Shown here piece after piece: positions 52,523-61,151 of a stretch of 64,000 nt of DNA. Below the pieces are notes generated by a model. It ran no database searches, had not been told where the DNA came from, and saw nothing but the letters and a program-made list of their open reading frames with translations. This DNA comes from Capnocytophaga sputigena (GTDB lineage Bacteria > Bacteroidota > Bacteroidia > Flavobacteriales > Flavobacteriaceae). The position numbers and the translations under genes are program-made. The first letter of the stretch is position 1, and each line of letters starts with the position of its first letter. The stretch spans positions 62,001-126,000 of the forward strand of contig NZ_UAVP01000010.1 in assembly GCF_900446695.1 (NCBI RefSeq), in the 5' to 3' direction.

Positions 52523-53428
52523 CTATTCGTGTCTCCCCCCCTTCAATACTTTAAAAATATGTAATACTGCAGGGAAAAGAGCATCCATCGACTCACTTGC
52601 ACCTTTGGTAGATCCTGGAAGAGCTATCACCAAAGTATTGCCTATAGTCCCCGCCACACTGCGTGAAAGCATAGCATAAGGCGTACGGTCTTGTCCGTAA
52701 TTTCGCAAAGTTTCTGCAATACCGTCGATTTCGCGGTCTAATAGTGGGCGTACAGCTTCTGGAGTAACATCGCGAGGTGAGAGCCCTGTACCTCCTGTGA
52801 TAAGTACCAAAGAAGTACCCGCGTCTACCGCTTTTTTTATGTTACTTTGTATATCAGCTATTTCATCAGCGATAATAGTATAAGTAGCAGGAATGGCATA
52901 ACGCTCTAAATGCGTTATAATTGCTTTGCCTGCTTTGTCTTCTTTCTTGCCCGCAAAAATACTGTCGGAGCATACAATCACTGCTGCGGTAAGTCCTTCA
53001 GCAGCCTCCTTGTAGTCTGTTTTGCCTCCTTTCTTCTCAACCAAACGGATATTGCGAATTTCAATTCCCTTGTCGATAGGTTTTAGCATATCATAGAGCG
53101 TAAGAGCTACTACCGAGGCGGCGTGCATCGCTTCCACTTCCACACCTGTTTTGTAGATAGTGTGTACTTCTACAAAAATATGAATTTCCAATTCCTTTAC
53201 CTCAAAACTGATATGTGTATATTCAATGGGCAGTGGGTGGCAGTCAGGAATCATATCGCTAGTGCGTTTAGCAGCGAAAAGTCCCGCTGTTTTGCTCATT
53301 TCAAACACATTGCCTTTAGGCACTTGGTTATTTTTTATAGCAGCAATCGTCGCTTCCGAACTTACTGCCACCACTGCAGTCGCAATCGCTTGCCGCAGGG
53401 TATTACTTTTATGAGTAATGTTTACCAC
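52523..53428 (-). CDS. moaC: MoaC-MoaB/MogA fusion protein
   Basis: 301 residues. Residues 1-about 150 are MoaC (NITHKSNTLRQAIA, AAKRTSDMIPDCHPLPI, VEAMHAASVVALTLYDM), making cyclic pyranopterin monophosphate with MoaA. Residues about 155-301 are a MoaB/MogA domain (GLSPRDVTPEAVRPLLDR, ALPGSTKGASESM), which adenylates molybdopterin. The fusion replaces separate moaC and mogA genes. Its ATG is preceded by a 7-nt TTAATTG array. Confidence 0.93.
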   Translation of the reverse strand: MVNITHKSNTLRQAIATAVVAVSSEATIAAIKNNQVPKGNVFEMSKTAGLFAAKRTSDMIPDCHPLPIEYTHISFEVKELEIHIFVEVHTIYKTGVEVEAMHAASVVALTLYDMLKPIDKGIEIRNIRLVEKKGGKTDYKEAAEGLTAAVIVCSDSIFAGKKEDKAGKAIITHLERYAIPATYTIIADEIADIQSNIKKAVDAGTSLVLITGGTGLSPRDVTPEAVRPLLDREIDGIAETLRNYGQDRTPYAMLSRSVAGTIGNTLVIALPGSTKGASESMDALFPAVLHIFKVLKGGRHE

Positions 53429-53461
53429 TTTATTAATTGTTAATTGTTAATTATTAATTGT
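53429..53461. repeat. 7-nt periodic array (TTAATTG units) between moaE and moaC-moaB
   Basis: Units TTATTAA, TTGTTAA, TTGTTAA, TTATTAA, TTGTTAC fill the entire 32-nt gap and touch the moaE stop. Confidence 0.75.
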
Positions 53462-53889
53462 TACTTGTTTTCCTTCCATTGATGCCCACCTTCTTCAAAG
53501 AGTTCTTTCCCAAAGATAGGCACTTCTTTCTTGATGCGGTCTACCATCTCATCACAAGCCTGTATAGCTGCCTTGCGATGGGGCGCTGAGGTAAAGACAA
53601 AAAAACACAATTCACCTGACTTTATCTCTCCAAGTGAATGGTGGATATGCGCACACGACAAACCGTATTTTACTATTATTTCCTCGCGTATCTCAGCAGC
53701 TTTCTCATTCGCCATTGCCTCATAAGCCGTAAACTCAATAGCCGACACCGTTTTGCCGTCTATCACATCAGCACGCACCTGACCTAAAAAGATGCTATGC
53801 CCACCAATCTGCGTTTTTACTTGATGTTTAGCAATACTCTCAGCCACAAGAGTAGGGGAGAGCGCCCCTTGTTTAAAGATATTTTTCAT
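53461..53889 (-). CDS. moaE: molybdopterin synthase large subunit
   Basis: 142 residues. ALSPTLVAESIAKH (start region), HSIFLGQVRADVIDG, AIEFTAYEAMANEKA and VFTSAPHRKAAIQACDEMVDR with HRKAA catalytic Lys. Inserts sulfur into precursor Z with MoaD. The next upstream gene on its strand is interrupted by IS remnants, so its promoter may have been changed. Confidence 0.94.
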   Translation of the reverse strand: MKNIFKQGALSPTLVAESIAKHQVKTQIGGHSIFLGQVRADVIDGKTVSAIEFTAYEAMANEKAAEIREEIIVKYGLSCAHIHHSLGEIKSGELCFFVFTSAPHRKAAIQACDEMVDRIKKEVPIFGKELFEEGGHQWKENK

Positions 53890-53906
53890 AATGATGATTT
53901 TTTTAT

Positions 53907-54408
53907 TTTGAGGTGTCTATTTAGCTACATACTAATTGACTTTGGGAAACGGGAGAAGGTTCTACAATTCTTTTCATTAATTTGTTAAAGATAGTATCTT
54001 TATTTTGTGAACGATTAATTCTAAAACTATACTCAGCTAAATAGCGGTCTATATTAAACTCTGAAACCCAAGAATATATACCTCGTATCCAAGACTTTAC
54101 TTGATGTATTACCTTATGTAATGTAGGAAAATTCTTCCCATCATTACTAGAAATTTGAGTTATATTAAAGTCTTTTATAGGTTTATATCCTTTCCACTGG
54201 TCAGTAGTAACTTGTGCTGTTTTACTAATATGTTTGTCAAATATTGTTCGTAATGATTTTGAGGAAAAATCAGGTATTTTTAGTGCGTAAAAGCGCTTTA
54301 CTTTGCCTCGGTCAGTAAGTTCCATTGCACAAAGAACTTTCTTTTTCTTTGTGTCATAGCTTCTACCTTGTTTTCCTTCCTCTTTTCCTCCTATGGAAAA
54401 TTCATCAA
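53907..54408 (-). mobile_element. IS1595-type element remnant, copy A
   Basis: Starts at TTTTGAGGTGTCTATTTAGC, which also starts copy B at 55574. Contains the 3' two thirds of a transposase gene. The homology with B ends at the TTGATGAATTT junction with the gp25-like fragment. Confidence 0.75.
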
Positions 54409-54547
54409 ACTTGCACTCTCCCCAAGCTGTGGTAGCCAGTAGGAAGAGTTGCTGGTCAATGAAGGTCTCTAAGGTGGTCTTGGCAAGGTCGCGCTTCTCT
54501 ATCAGTGCCTTGAAGTCTATGGGGGTTTTGTAGTAAGTGCCTTTCAT
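53921..54547 (-). pseudogene. chimeric ORF: gp25/TssE-like N terminus fused to IS1595 transposase
   Basis: 208 codons. Residues about 1-47 (MKGTYYKTPIDFKALIEK, then LATTAWGECKFDE) look like the start of a Bacteroidota T6SS baseplate protein of the GPW/gp25 (TssE) family. From residue about 48 the frame is IS1595/ISXO2-like transposase (DEFSIGGKEEGKQGRSYD, TDQWKGYKPI, and C-terminal RYLAEYSFRINRS), lacking the zinc ribbon. Fusion occurs in frame at a short DE(F) microhomology. Neither part can function as a full protein. It follows the lipoprotein gene by zero nt (TAA then ATG). Confidence 0.7.
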
Positions 54548-55525
54548 TTATCTTATAACTTCTAATTCTTTTTTACCTTTTGGGCGATATAAATATATAG
54601 GGAAGATTCTTACTTTTTTTCTATTTTCCTCTTCATATCTTCCTACTAGTACAGGCTCTCCTTTACAACGAGGACATTTCATTGCTGTAAATAATAATGT
54701 GACTACTCTATCTTCACAATAATAAACCAACTCTTCATTATCAATTGAAGTCATATTAAAATTCTGTAGAGTTCCATCAAATGCAGCTGTATAAAATTTT
54801 GCAATATCCTTACTTTCTTTTTCTGTCATAAATAAAGCTTGAGCTACTTCTTTTTCTTTATATAAAATACTCTCTTCAAATTTATTTTCTTCTTTATTGA
54901 TAATCATATTTCTAAGTTCATTAAACTTGTTTAGAACTTCTTTTTTTAGATTTAAGCTATCAGATAAATCAAATTTTTCTCCATCTTGCCATCCTTTTAA
55001 TTGATATGGGACATTAGCCTGAAATGTTCCACAATATTCTACATAAGGTTTTCCCATATCTACAAATATATTTTTTCCTGTTTCTTTTTCTTTTTTTAGT
55101 GGAACTTCGAAATCTATCACAGGTGTAGAAATCTTTTCAATATCTCCATTATCTTTAAAACGAATAGCTTGTATTTTTAATTGGACTCTTGCCCCTCCTT
55201 CTATCATTTTTTGTGGAATTCCATTGATGTGTATAGGAAAAATTCTAATTTTCCAAGATTGTAAACCACTCTTTAAAATTTCTGTATTTATGGGGACACT
55301 TGCGCTTAAGGCACCATTTCCCAATCCATAATATCTCTCAATAGGGAAGCCATTAATTAGTATTTCAAAATTACAACCTCCTATAAAATACTCTGCTTGA
55401 TAACTAATAGCTTGCTCATGATATTTAACTTCTTTATATAAATTTGCTATTTTTTCCATTTTTATTATTTCTTTACAACTTAAAAATGTTAAAATAATTA
55501 TAGTTAATAAATGTATTTTTTTCAT
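54548..55525 (-). CDS. lipoprotein of unknown function, cargo between IS copies
   Basis: 325 residues. Lipobox LTFLSC (Cys17). Body without recognised domain; a C-terminal CPRCKGEPVLVGRY pair of Cys could bind metal, though at the outer face a disulfide is as likely. It is markedly AT-rich, more than its neighbours. It lies directly before a gp25/TssE-like fragment, so it may be a T6SS or toxin-immunity accessory lost from its original locus. Flanked by transposase remnants on both sides. Confidence 0.6.
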   Translation of the reverse strand: MKKIHLLTIIILTFLSCKEIIKMEKIANLYKEVKYHEQAISYQAEYFIGGCNFEILINGFPIERYYGLGNGALSASVPINTEILKSGLQSWKIRIFPIHINGIPQKMIEGGARVQLKIQAIRFKDNGDIEKISTPVIDFEVPLKKEKETGKNIFVDMGKPYVEYCGTFQANVPYQLKGWQDGEKFDLSDSLNLKKEVLNKFNELRNMIINKEENKFEESILYKEKEVAQALFMTEKESKDIAKFYTAAFDGTLQNFNMTSIDNEELVYYCEDRVVTLLFTAMKCPRCKGEPVLVGRYEEENRKKVRIFPIYLYRPKGKKELEVIR

Positions 55526-55573
55526 AAGTTATAATTTAAATTCATACGAAAATCCTTCGTGGATTAAATATTT

Positions 55574-56212
55574 TTTGAGGTGTCTATTTAGCTACATACT
55601 AATTGACTTTGGGAAACGGGAGAACGCTCTACAATTCTTTTCATTAATTTGTTAAAGATAGTCTCTTTGCTCTGTGAGTGATTGATTCTAAAACTGTATT
55701 CCGCTAAATAGCGGTCTATGTTAAATTCTGAAACCCAAGAATATATACCTCGTATCCAAGACTTTTCTTGGTGTATTTCCTTCCTCTTTTCCTCCTATGG
55801 TAAATTCATCAACCTAAACGCTATCATTCATTTTGTTTCATAGCTTCACGGACTTTTTGCATAAAATAATGTGCTGTTTGTCGACTAATTTCATAACGGC
55901 GAGCAACTTGTGAGGCTGATAACCCTTTAGTTGTAGTTGTCATTTCAAAACATATAAAAAATGCTTTACGTAACCCAAATTTTAGTCTATGAAATAGTGT
56001 TCCAGCTGTAGGACTTTCTGTATCTCCACAGATATTACAAGTACGTGAAAGATCTTTGCGAACTTGGTATTTTGTATGTCCACATTTACGGCAACAATAC
56101 CCTTTTTCCCACTTTAAAGAAGCTAGATATTCTTCGCAATCTAAGTCTGTTTTAAAGCGTTCAGTAAACTCTAAGGGGCTTTGTCCCTTAAATAATTCCA
56201 TAATACATTAAT
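55574..56212 (-). mobile_element. IS1595-type element remnant, copy B
   Basis: Same left end as copy A (TTTTGAGGTGTCTATTTAGC). It keeps the gene start and 3' end but lost about 250 nt of the middle. No matching right inverted repeat was found. Confidence 0.75.
55588..56201 (-). pseudogene. IS1595-type transposase with frameshift and internal deletion
   Basis: The first 125 codons (56201-55824) are an intact N-terminal module: zinc ribbon CRKCGHTKYQVRKD, CNICGDTESPTAGTLFH, and helix-turn-helix LSASQVARRYEISRQTAHYF. The frame then stops; VDEFTIGGKEEG continues in another frame, the core DDE segment is missing, and the C terminus matches copy A. It is a pseudogene. Together with copy A it may once have formed one or two full elements. 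Confidence 0.85.
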
Positions 56213-56255
56213 TTTCAGAGTGCAAATATATGAAAATACTTTGATACTTTAATTT

Positions 56256-57329
56256 TTATTTTACTAAAGAAGAAAACCCAAGTTTAAAACTCTTCAAATC
56301 TTTCTCAGCCAATACTTCTTTGGCAAAACGGAGCGCCTTCATACTGCGTACGCCCGCTACACACACAAAGCAAATATGGTCGTATGTTTTCAGTTGCTCC
56401 CATTGCGTAGGAAGTTCAGAAAGAGGCAATTCCAATGCCTTAAACAAGTTGATTTTAGGCATTTCATCAGCTTCGCGCACATCTACTAACACACTGTTTT
56501 CTTGTGCCAAAAACGCTTGCAAATCCTCTACGCTGTGAAGTTCTTCGCCTTCTGTTTGATGACAAAAAGCAGGATAGTTATACCCCTCTACTTCTTTAGG
56601 GGTTTGTGGGGATGAAGTATTCATTTTACAATATTTGATTTTAGTAAGTTGATAAGTTTGTGTATTGAATAACAGAAGGGTATGCACAAGGCAATCATCT
56701 ACCTTGCCTAAGAGCAGTTTCAGTACCTCATTGGCTTGCAAATGCCCTATCATCGATGAAACGGTGGGTAAGATACCCGCCTCATTGCACGTCGGTACTT
56801 CCTCAGGTTGCGGTGGGGTAGGGAAGAGGTCGCGGTAAGTAGTCGTATAACCATCTTTCTTAACGTTGAACACACTCACCTGCCCTTCGTAGTGATACAG
56901 CGCTCCATATACTAAGGGGGTACCCATAATAGCACAAGCGTCCGATAGCAGATAGCGCACTGTAAAATTGTCAGTGCAATCCACCACTATATCATAGCCA
57001 TCGATAATAGCAAATACATTCTGAGTGCTAAGGCTATAAGGATATGTTCTGAAAATAGTGTCACTGTTGCGCGCTTGCAGTCGCTCTACAGCAACTGCTG
57101 TTTTCAGTTGTTGCACATCTTTTTCGGCAAACAGAAACTGGCGGTGCAAGTTGTGAAGCTCCACCTTGTCAAAATCTACCAAACCCAGCGTGCCTATCCC
57201 CGCCGAGCAAAGCAGTTCCAGCACAGGGCAACCCAAGCCTCCTACCCCTACAACCAACACTCTGGCGCGGTGTAATTTAGCTTGGTTCTCACTTCCAATG
57301 AGTTGTATTTGTCGAGTATAACGCGTCAT
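56256..57329 (-). CDS. moeB: MoeB/ThiF-type adenylyltransferase with C-terminal rhodanese domain
   Basis: 357 residues. E1-like domain: GVGGLGCPVLELLCSAGIG, DFDKVELHNLHRQFLF, and the TCNEAGILPTVSSMIG stretch. C-terminal rhodanese (about 265-357) with VDVREADEMP and active loop CVAGVRS. It activates and may thiolate the MoaD C terminus. Zinc Cys pairs typical of MoeB are not obvious. Stop codon sits at the edge of the IS insertion; moaE would have followed. Confidence 0.9.
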   Translation of the reverse strand: MTRYTRQIQLIGSENQAKLHRARVLVVGVGGLGCPVLELLCSAGIGTLGLVDFDKVELHNLHRQFLFAEKDVQQLKTAVAVERLQARNSDTIFRTYPYSLSTQNVFAIIDGYDIVVDCTDNFTVRYLLSDACAIMGTPLVYGALYHYEGQVSVFNVKKDGYTTTYRDLFPTPPQPEEVPTCNEAGILPTVSSMIGHLQANEVLKLLLGKVDDCLVHTLLLFNTQTYQLTKIKYCKMNTSSPQTPKEVEGYNYPAFCHQTEGEELHSVEDLQAFLAQENSVLVDVREADEMPKINLFKALELPLSELPTQWEQLKTYDHICFVCVAGVRSMKALRFAKEVLAEKDLKSFKLGFSSLVK

Positions 57330-57330
57330 T

Positions 57331-57996
57331 CTATCCGTGTATTTTCTTTAAAAGGTTGCGGTTGGCAATCCTGATGTGTTTGCCTTTGAGTTCTACAATG
57401 CCATCTTTGGCAAAATCAGAAAGGGTGCGAATAAGCGACTCGGTAGCGGTGCCCACCAAGTTAGCAATTTCTTCACGCACCAAAGGAGAAGCAATATAAC
57501 CTTGCGCATCAGTGCCAAAAGTGTTTTCTAACAAACATAAGGTTTCGGCTAAACGCTGTTTCACACGCTTATGCACCATATCCACTATTTGATTATCCGA
57601 TTTTCTCAACTCATCACTCACTATTTTAGCAAGTTCCATTACAAAAGAGGGGTTTTCGCTAAATGCAGAGAGAATGTATTCTTTTGGGATTATATAGTAT
57701 TGTACATCGGTGAGAGCAGTAGCCATCAGGTTAGTAGTATTTTGGCTCATTACGCTGCGCAGCCCGAGAAGTTCTCCTTTTTTCGTCAATCGGATGATGT
57801 GATTTTTGCCTGTTGGGCTCAATTTACTCGTTTTACAAACGCCTTCTATTAAGTAAAACACACCTTTTATATGCTCATTTTCTTTAAAAATCACACTGCC
57901 TTTAGGAGCTTGTAGAGGAGTATCATCAATTATTTTATCTAATAGTAATCGTTTTACATATTTGGTAATACTTCCTTGAAGCACTACATCATTCAT
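57331..57996 (-). CDS. Crp/Fnr-type regulator
   Basis: 221 residues from ATG 57996; the upstream in-frame ATG at 58014 is only 5 nt from the -7 box. Cyclic-nucleotide-binding fold (KGSVIFKENEHIKGVFYLIEG, in parts IFKENEHIKGVFYLIEG) and a helix-turn-helix (REEIANLVGTATESLIRTLSD). The four cysteines of FNR are absent, so it is not an iron-sulfur oxygen sensor. It is cotranscribed with moeB (1-nt gap) and may couple cofactor synthesis to respiration or nitrosative stress. Confidence 0.85.
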   Translation of the reverse strand: MNDVVLQGSITKYVKRLLLDKIIDDTPLQAPKGSVIFKENEHIKGVFYLIEGVCKTSKLSPTGKNHIIRLTKKGELLGLRSVMSQNTTNLMATALTDVQYYIIPKEYILSAFSENPSFVMELAKIVSDELRKSDNQIVDMVHKRVKQRLAETLCLLENTFGTDAQGYIASPLVREEIANLVGTATESLIRTLSDFAKDGIVELKGKHIRIANRNLLKKIHG

Positions 57997-58018
57997 AGTT
58001 ATTGCTTTATTCACGGCA

Positions 58019-58026
58019 CAAATGTA
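58019..58026 (-). promoter_or_regulatory. -7 box TACATTTG of crp-moeB
   Basis: TACATTTG on the minus strand (58026-58019), 23 nt before the ATG at 57996. It excludes ATG 58014. Confidence 0.5.
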
Positions 58027-58064
58027 CGAAAAAAAACGAACTCTATATTATATTTTAGAAAATT

Positions 58065-58088
58065 CGTTATGTTTTTTTTGACAAAACT
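58065..58088 (+). promoter_or_regulatory. candidate ModE box between crp and trmO
   Basis: CGTTATG, 9-10 nt, then ACAAAACT in place of ACATAACG. 16 of 24 positions match the perfect site at 48080. It abuts the trmO -7 box (58091), as expected for a repressor site, and lies between divergent units. Confidence 0.4.
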
Positions 58089-58090
58089 AT

Positions 58091-58098
58091 TATCTTTG
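58091..58098 (+). promoter_or_regulatory. -7 box TATCTTTG of the trmO-fecCD operon
   Basis: TATCTTTG 18 nt before the ATG. The candidate ModE box lies directly upstream. Confidence 0.5.
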
Positions 58099-58115
58099 CA
58101 CTTTATTTTTTACTT

Positions 58116-58595
58116 ATGAACATTACAATCACTCCTATAGGGTATCTTGAAACACCTTTTGAAGCAGTTGCCAATATGCCTATACAGCCTTCAGTAGTAG
58201 CTCATACGCAAGGGAAAGCTATTATTTATGAGGAATTTGCGAAAGGATTAAAAGATTTAGAAGGCTTCTCACATATCATTCTTCTCTTTTTGCTTCACAA
58301 GGTAGAGGGCTATGCGCTGGAGGTAGTGCCCTTTATGGATACTGTATCTCACGGAGTTTTTGCAACGCGTTCGCCTAAACGCCCTAACCGCATTGGTATG
58401 TCAATTGTTAATTTAGAACGTATTGAAGGGAATACGATTTATTTTTGCGGAGTAGATATGCTCAATGGAAGTCCGTTATTGGATATCAAACCCTATTATT
58501 CTTATTTTGATGATCGTACAGAAGTGCGCAATGGCTGGTTAGAGGGCAAAAAGTTCACTTCTGAAATTCTAAAATCAGACAATAGATTTGAATAA
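58116..58595 (+). CDS. trmO: TrmO/TsaA-type tRNA methyltransferase
   Basis: 159 residues. Hallmarks: PIGYLETPFEA, HTQGKAIIYEEF, LEGFSHIILLFLLHKV, FATRSPKRPNRIGMSIV, and LDIKPYYSYFD. It N6-methylates t6A37 of tRNA-Thr in E. coli; archaeal and bacterial relatives also appear with molybdenum genes, where their task is unknown. Its stop overlaps the FecCD ATG (TAATG). Confidence 0.88.
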   Translation: MNITITPIGYLETPFEAVANMPIQPSVVAHTQGKAIIYEEFAKGLKDLEGFSHIILLFLLHKVEGYALEVVPFMDTVSHGVFATRSPKRPNRIGMSIVNLERIEGNTIYFCGVDMLNGSPLLDIKPYYSYFDDRTEVRNGWLEGKKFTSEILKSDNRFE

Positions 58596-59617
58596 TGATT
58601 TTAAAAACATTACATAAACGCAACGCTCTGTTGGTCATTCAGTTATTATGCCTGATAGGGCTTTGCTTGATAGCGCTGAGTGTAGGGCGATATCCTCTGC
58701 CTATTGGCGACATTATAAAATTTATCTTCTCTAAAGCAGCCGTTGATGAACACACCGCTTTGCTACTTTTAGAAGTGCGCTTACCGCGTGTGCTGGGGGC
58801 TGTATTGGTAGGTGGCGCCTTGGCAGTATCAGGGGTAGCCTATCAAGGAATGTTCAAAAACCCACTGATTAGTCCCGATATATTAGGAGTGAGTTCAGGA
58901 GCAGGATTTGGAGCCTCAGTAGCCATACTCTTTTCGCTAAGTATGCTGGGCATACAGCTTTCGGCTTTTGCATTTGGTTTAACCGCTGTATTCATAGCTT
59001 TAGCCTTGAGCCGAAGTATCAGCAAGTTGCACAACCAAACACTGGTACTCTTGCTTTCGGGTATTATCACAGGCTCTATGTTTGGGGCTTTTATCTCGCT
59101 AACCAAATACCTTGCCGATGCCGAATACAAACTCCCCGATATCACTTTTTGGCTGATGGGAAGTCTTACCAATATCACCAATGAACAAATAATGATAGTC
59201 GCCCCTATCGTGCTATTGGCTATCATTCCGCTTTACCTCTCGTCGTGGAAACTGAATGTGCTGTCGTTTGGTGAAGATGAAGCCAGCAGTATGGGGGTGC
59301 AAGTATCGCGATTGCGATTTATTGTTATTTTATCGGCGACATTGCTCACCGCTACCGTAGTTTCAATCACGGGACTCATAGGCTGGATAGGGCTGGTAGT
59401 GCCTCATATTGCGCGTTTTCTCATAGGCTCGGATAACCGCTGGTTGCTACCATCGGCATTTATTTTAGGAGGAATGTTCTTACTGCTCATCGACCTACTC
59501 TCACGCACTATTTCAGCCTTAGAAATCCCCTTGGGCATCATTGCCTCTATCATAGGAGCTCCTATCTTTTTCTTTGTGTTAAAATCGGTAAAAAGCAAAC
59601 GCAACTTATGGGAATAA
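58595..59617 (+). CDS. FecCD-family ABC permease
   Basis: 340 residues, about ten membrane helices. Typical stretches: LEVRLPRVLGAVLVGGALAVSG, GNFKNPLISPDILGVSSGAGFGA region (here GMFKNPLISPDILGVSS) and GLIGWIGLVVPHIARFLIGSDNR in parts. The family moves siderophores, B12, heme or, as MolB, molybdate/tungstate. Overlaps the ATPase gene by 10 nt. Its binding protein would be the gene at 51179. Confidence 0.9.
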   Translation: MILKTLHKRNALLVIQLLCLIGLCLIALSVGRYPLPIGDIIKFIFSKAAVDEHTALLLLEVRLPRVLGAVLVGGALAVSGVAYQGMFKNPLISPDILGVSSGAGFGASVAILFSLSMLGIQLSAFAFGLTAVFIALALSRSISKLHNQTLVLLLSGIITGSMFGAFISLTKYLADAEYKLPDITFWLMGSLTNITNEQIMIVAPIVLLAIIPLYLSSWKLNVLSFGEDEASSMGVQVSRLRFIVILSATLLTATVVSITGLIGWIGLVVPHIARFLIGSDNRWLLPSAFILGGMFLLLIDLLSRTISALEIPLGIIASIIGAPIFFFVLKSVKSKRNLWE

Positions 59618-60378
59618 TCACTAATAATCTAACGATAGGCTACCAAAACCCAGTGCTCAGCGATGTAAATCTATCGGTGAACAAAGGAGAAATACTGTGC
59701 GTATTGGGCAAAAATGGTTCAGGAAAAACAACCCTTTTCAAAACCTTATTAGGACTTTTGCCGAAGTTATCTGGAGAGATATTATTGGACGACCAACCTT
59801 TTGATTTCAGCAAAAAACAAGAAAATGCTAAGAAAATAGCCTATATTCCCCAAGCGCGGAAGATTGACTTTAGTTTTACCGCCTTTGAAGTGGTGCTCTT
59901 TGGGCGTACGCCACACTTGCCCTATTTTGGATTTCCCTCTAAAAAAGATAAAGAAATTGCTACTGAAACAATGGCTCAAATAGGTATTCTATCGCTGAAA
60001 GACAAAGTGTTTTCGCAGATGAGTGGTGGGGAACAACAGCTCACCATTATCGCACGCGCCCTCACACAAGAACCTGAGTATATCGTGATGGATGAGCCTA
60101 CTTCGGCACTTGATTTTGGTAACCAAATAAAAGTAATTCAGCAGATTAAATCATTGCAGAACAAACATATAGGCATTGTGCTCTCTACTCACAACCCCGA
60201 CCACGTTTTTTTGTGCAATTCTAAGGTTACGGTAGTGAAAAACGGAAGACTTGCTGTAACGGGCACTCCTGAGGAGGTGATGAGTGAAGCACTTTTGAAA
60301 AGTCTTTATGATATAGATATGAAAATCATTGATATAGAGGGGCGCAAAGTGTGTTTCCCCTATACTTTAAACCATTAA
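59608..60378 (+). CDS. ABC transporter ATPase (FecE/MolC type)
   Basis: 256 residues. Walker A LGKNGSGKTTLFK, signature MSGGEQQLTIIARAL, Walker B YIVMDEPTSALDFGN, H-loop VLSTHNPDH. Pairs with the FecCD permease before it. A SUMT-like gene follows after 12 nt. Confidence 0.92.
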   Translation: MGIITNNLTIGYQNPVLSDVNLSVNKGEILCVLGKNGSGKTTLFKTLLGLLPKLSGEILLDDQPFDFSKKQENAKKIAYIPQARKIDFSFTAFEVVLFGRTPHLPYFGFPSKKDKEIATETMAQIGILSLKDKVFSQMSGGEQQLTIIARALTQEPEYIVMDEPTSALDFGNQIKVIQQIKSLQNKHIGIVLSTHNPDHVFLCNSKVTVVKNGRLAVTGTPEEVMSEALLKSLYDIDMKIIDIEGRKVCFPYTLNH

Positions 60379-60390
60379 AATATTGAAAAA

Positions 60391-61143
60391 ATGAAATACC
60401 CTATTACAATTATCGGTATGGGACCAGGCAACCCACAACTACTTACTTTGGCAGCTAAAAAAGCCCTTGATGAGGCTGATGTCATCCTGTTTGATTGTAT
60501 GCCCGACGACAGTTTGCTAAAAGAATTTAACTTCAAAGCTGAAATTAAAGCTATTGATAAGAAGATAGATCCCACAGCAATGCTCAATGAAATGAAAAAG
60601 CATTATGATATGGGGAAGAAAGTATGTCGCTTAAAACCTGGTGATGCCCTGATGTTCAACGGAGGAGGAAAAGAAGCGCGTGCCTTAAAAGCTAATGGAA
60701 TTGACTTTGTTATGATACCAGGGATTACAGCATCGTGTGCTGCTATTAATATTTTTGCGATACCTACTACCGAAATGGAAGAAAGTGATGTATCGGTAAA
60801 TTTTGTGTATCACAACAATGAGAAGAATCATCAACTGCTGAAAGAATTGGCAAATACCTTGAAATACGGTAGTACCATTCACATCTACTTTGCCAACACC
60901 GATTGTATAGCCGAAATAGTAACAATTATCACATCGGCAGGAGTTTCAGCAGATATGCCTGTAGCTGTAACCTCACGCATTTCGGCAAAAGATCAAACCT
61001 CAGTAATGACTACTCTGGCAAAAGTAGAACAAACACTTCGCGCTATAGATATGAAGCGCCCTATGCTTTTCACTGTAGGACAATACGTAGAAATCCTCTC
61101 AAAAAAACAGATTATTCCTTTAGATATTCCTCTTAAAGTTTAG
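60391..61143 (+). CDS. tetrapyrrole methylase-family protein (SUMT/CobA-like)
   Basis: 250 residues. Starts ITIIGMGPGNPQLLTLAAKKAL, the tetrapyrrole methylase signature (in short, GMGPGNPQLLTLAAKKAL), then RLKPGDALMFNGGGKEA and IPGITASCAAINIF, near the uroporphyrinogen-III methylase motif. It may start siroheme or another corrinoid-like compound. No other siroheme or B12 gene is in view. Last gene of the transporter operon; it ends 8 nt from modC (converging). Its role in a molybdenum operon is unexplained. Confidence 0.8.
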   Translation: MKYPITIIGMGPGNPQLLTLAAKKALDEADVILFDCMPDDSLLKEFNFKAEIKAIDKKIDPTAMLNEMKKHYDMGKKVCRLKPGDALMFNGGGKEARALKANGIDFVMIPGITASCAAINIFAIPTTEMEESDVSVNFVYHNNEKNHQLLKELANTLKYGSTIHIYFANTDCIAEIVTIITSAGVSADMPVAVTSRISAKDQTSVMTTLAKVEQTLRAIDMKRPMLFTVGQYVEILSKKQIIPLDIPLKV

Positions 61144-61151
61144 GAAGATGT

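Noticed and set aside
58077-58098. TTTG at 58077-58080 as -33 box for trmO
   Set aside because: Spacer to TATCTTTG is only 10 nt instead of 19-20; the -33 function is not supported.
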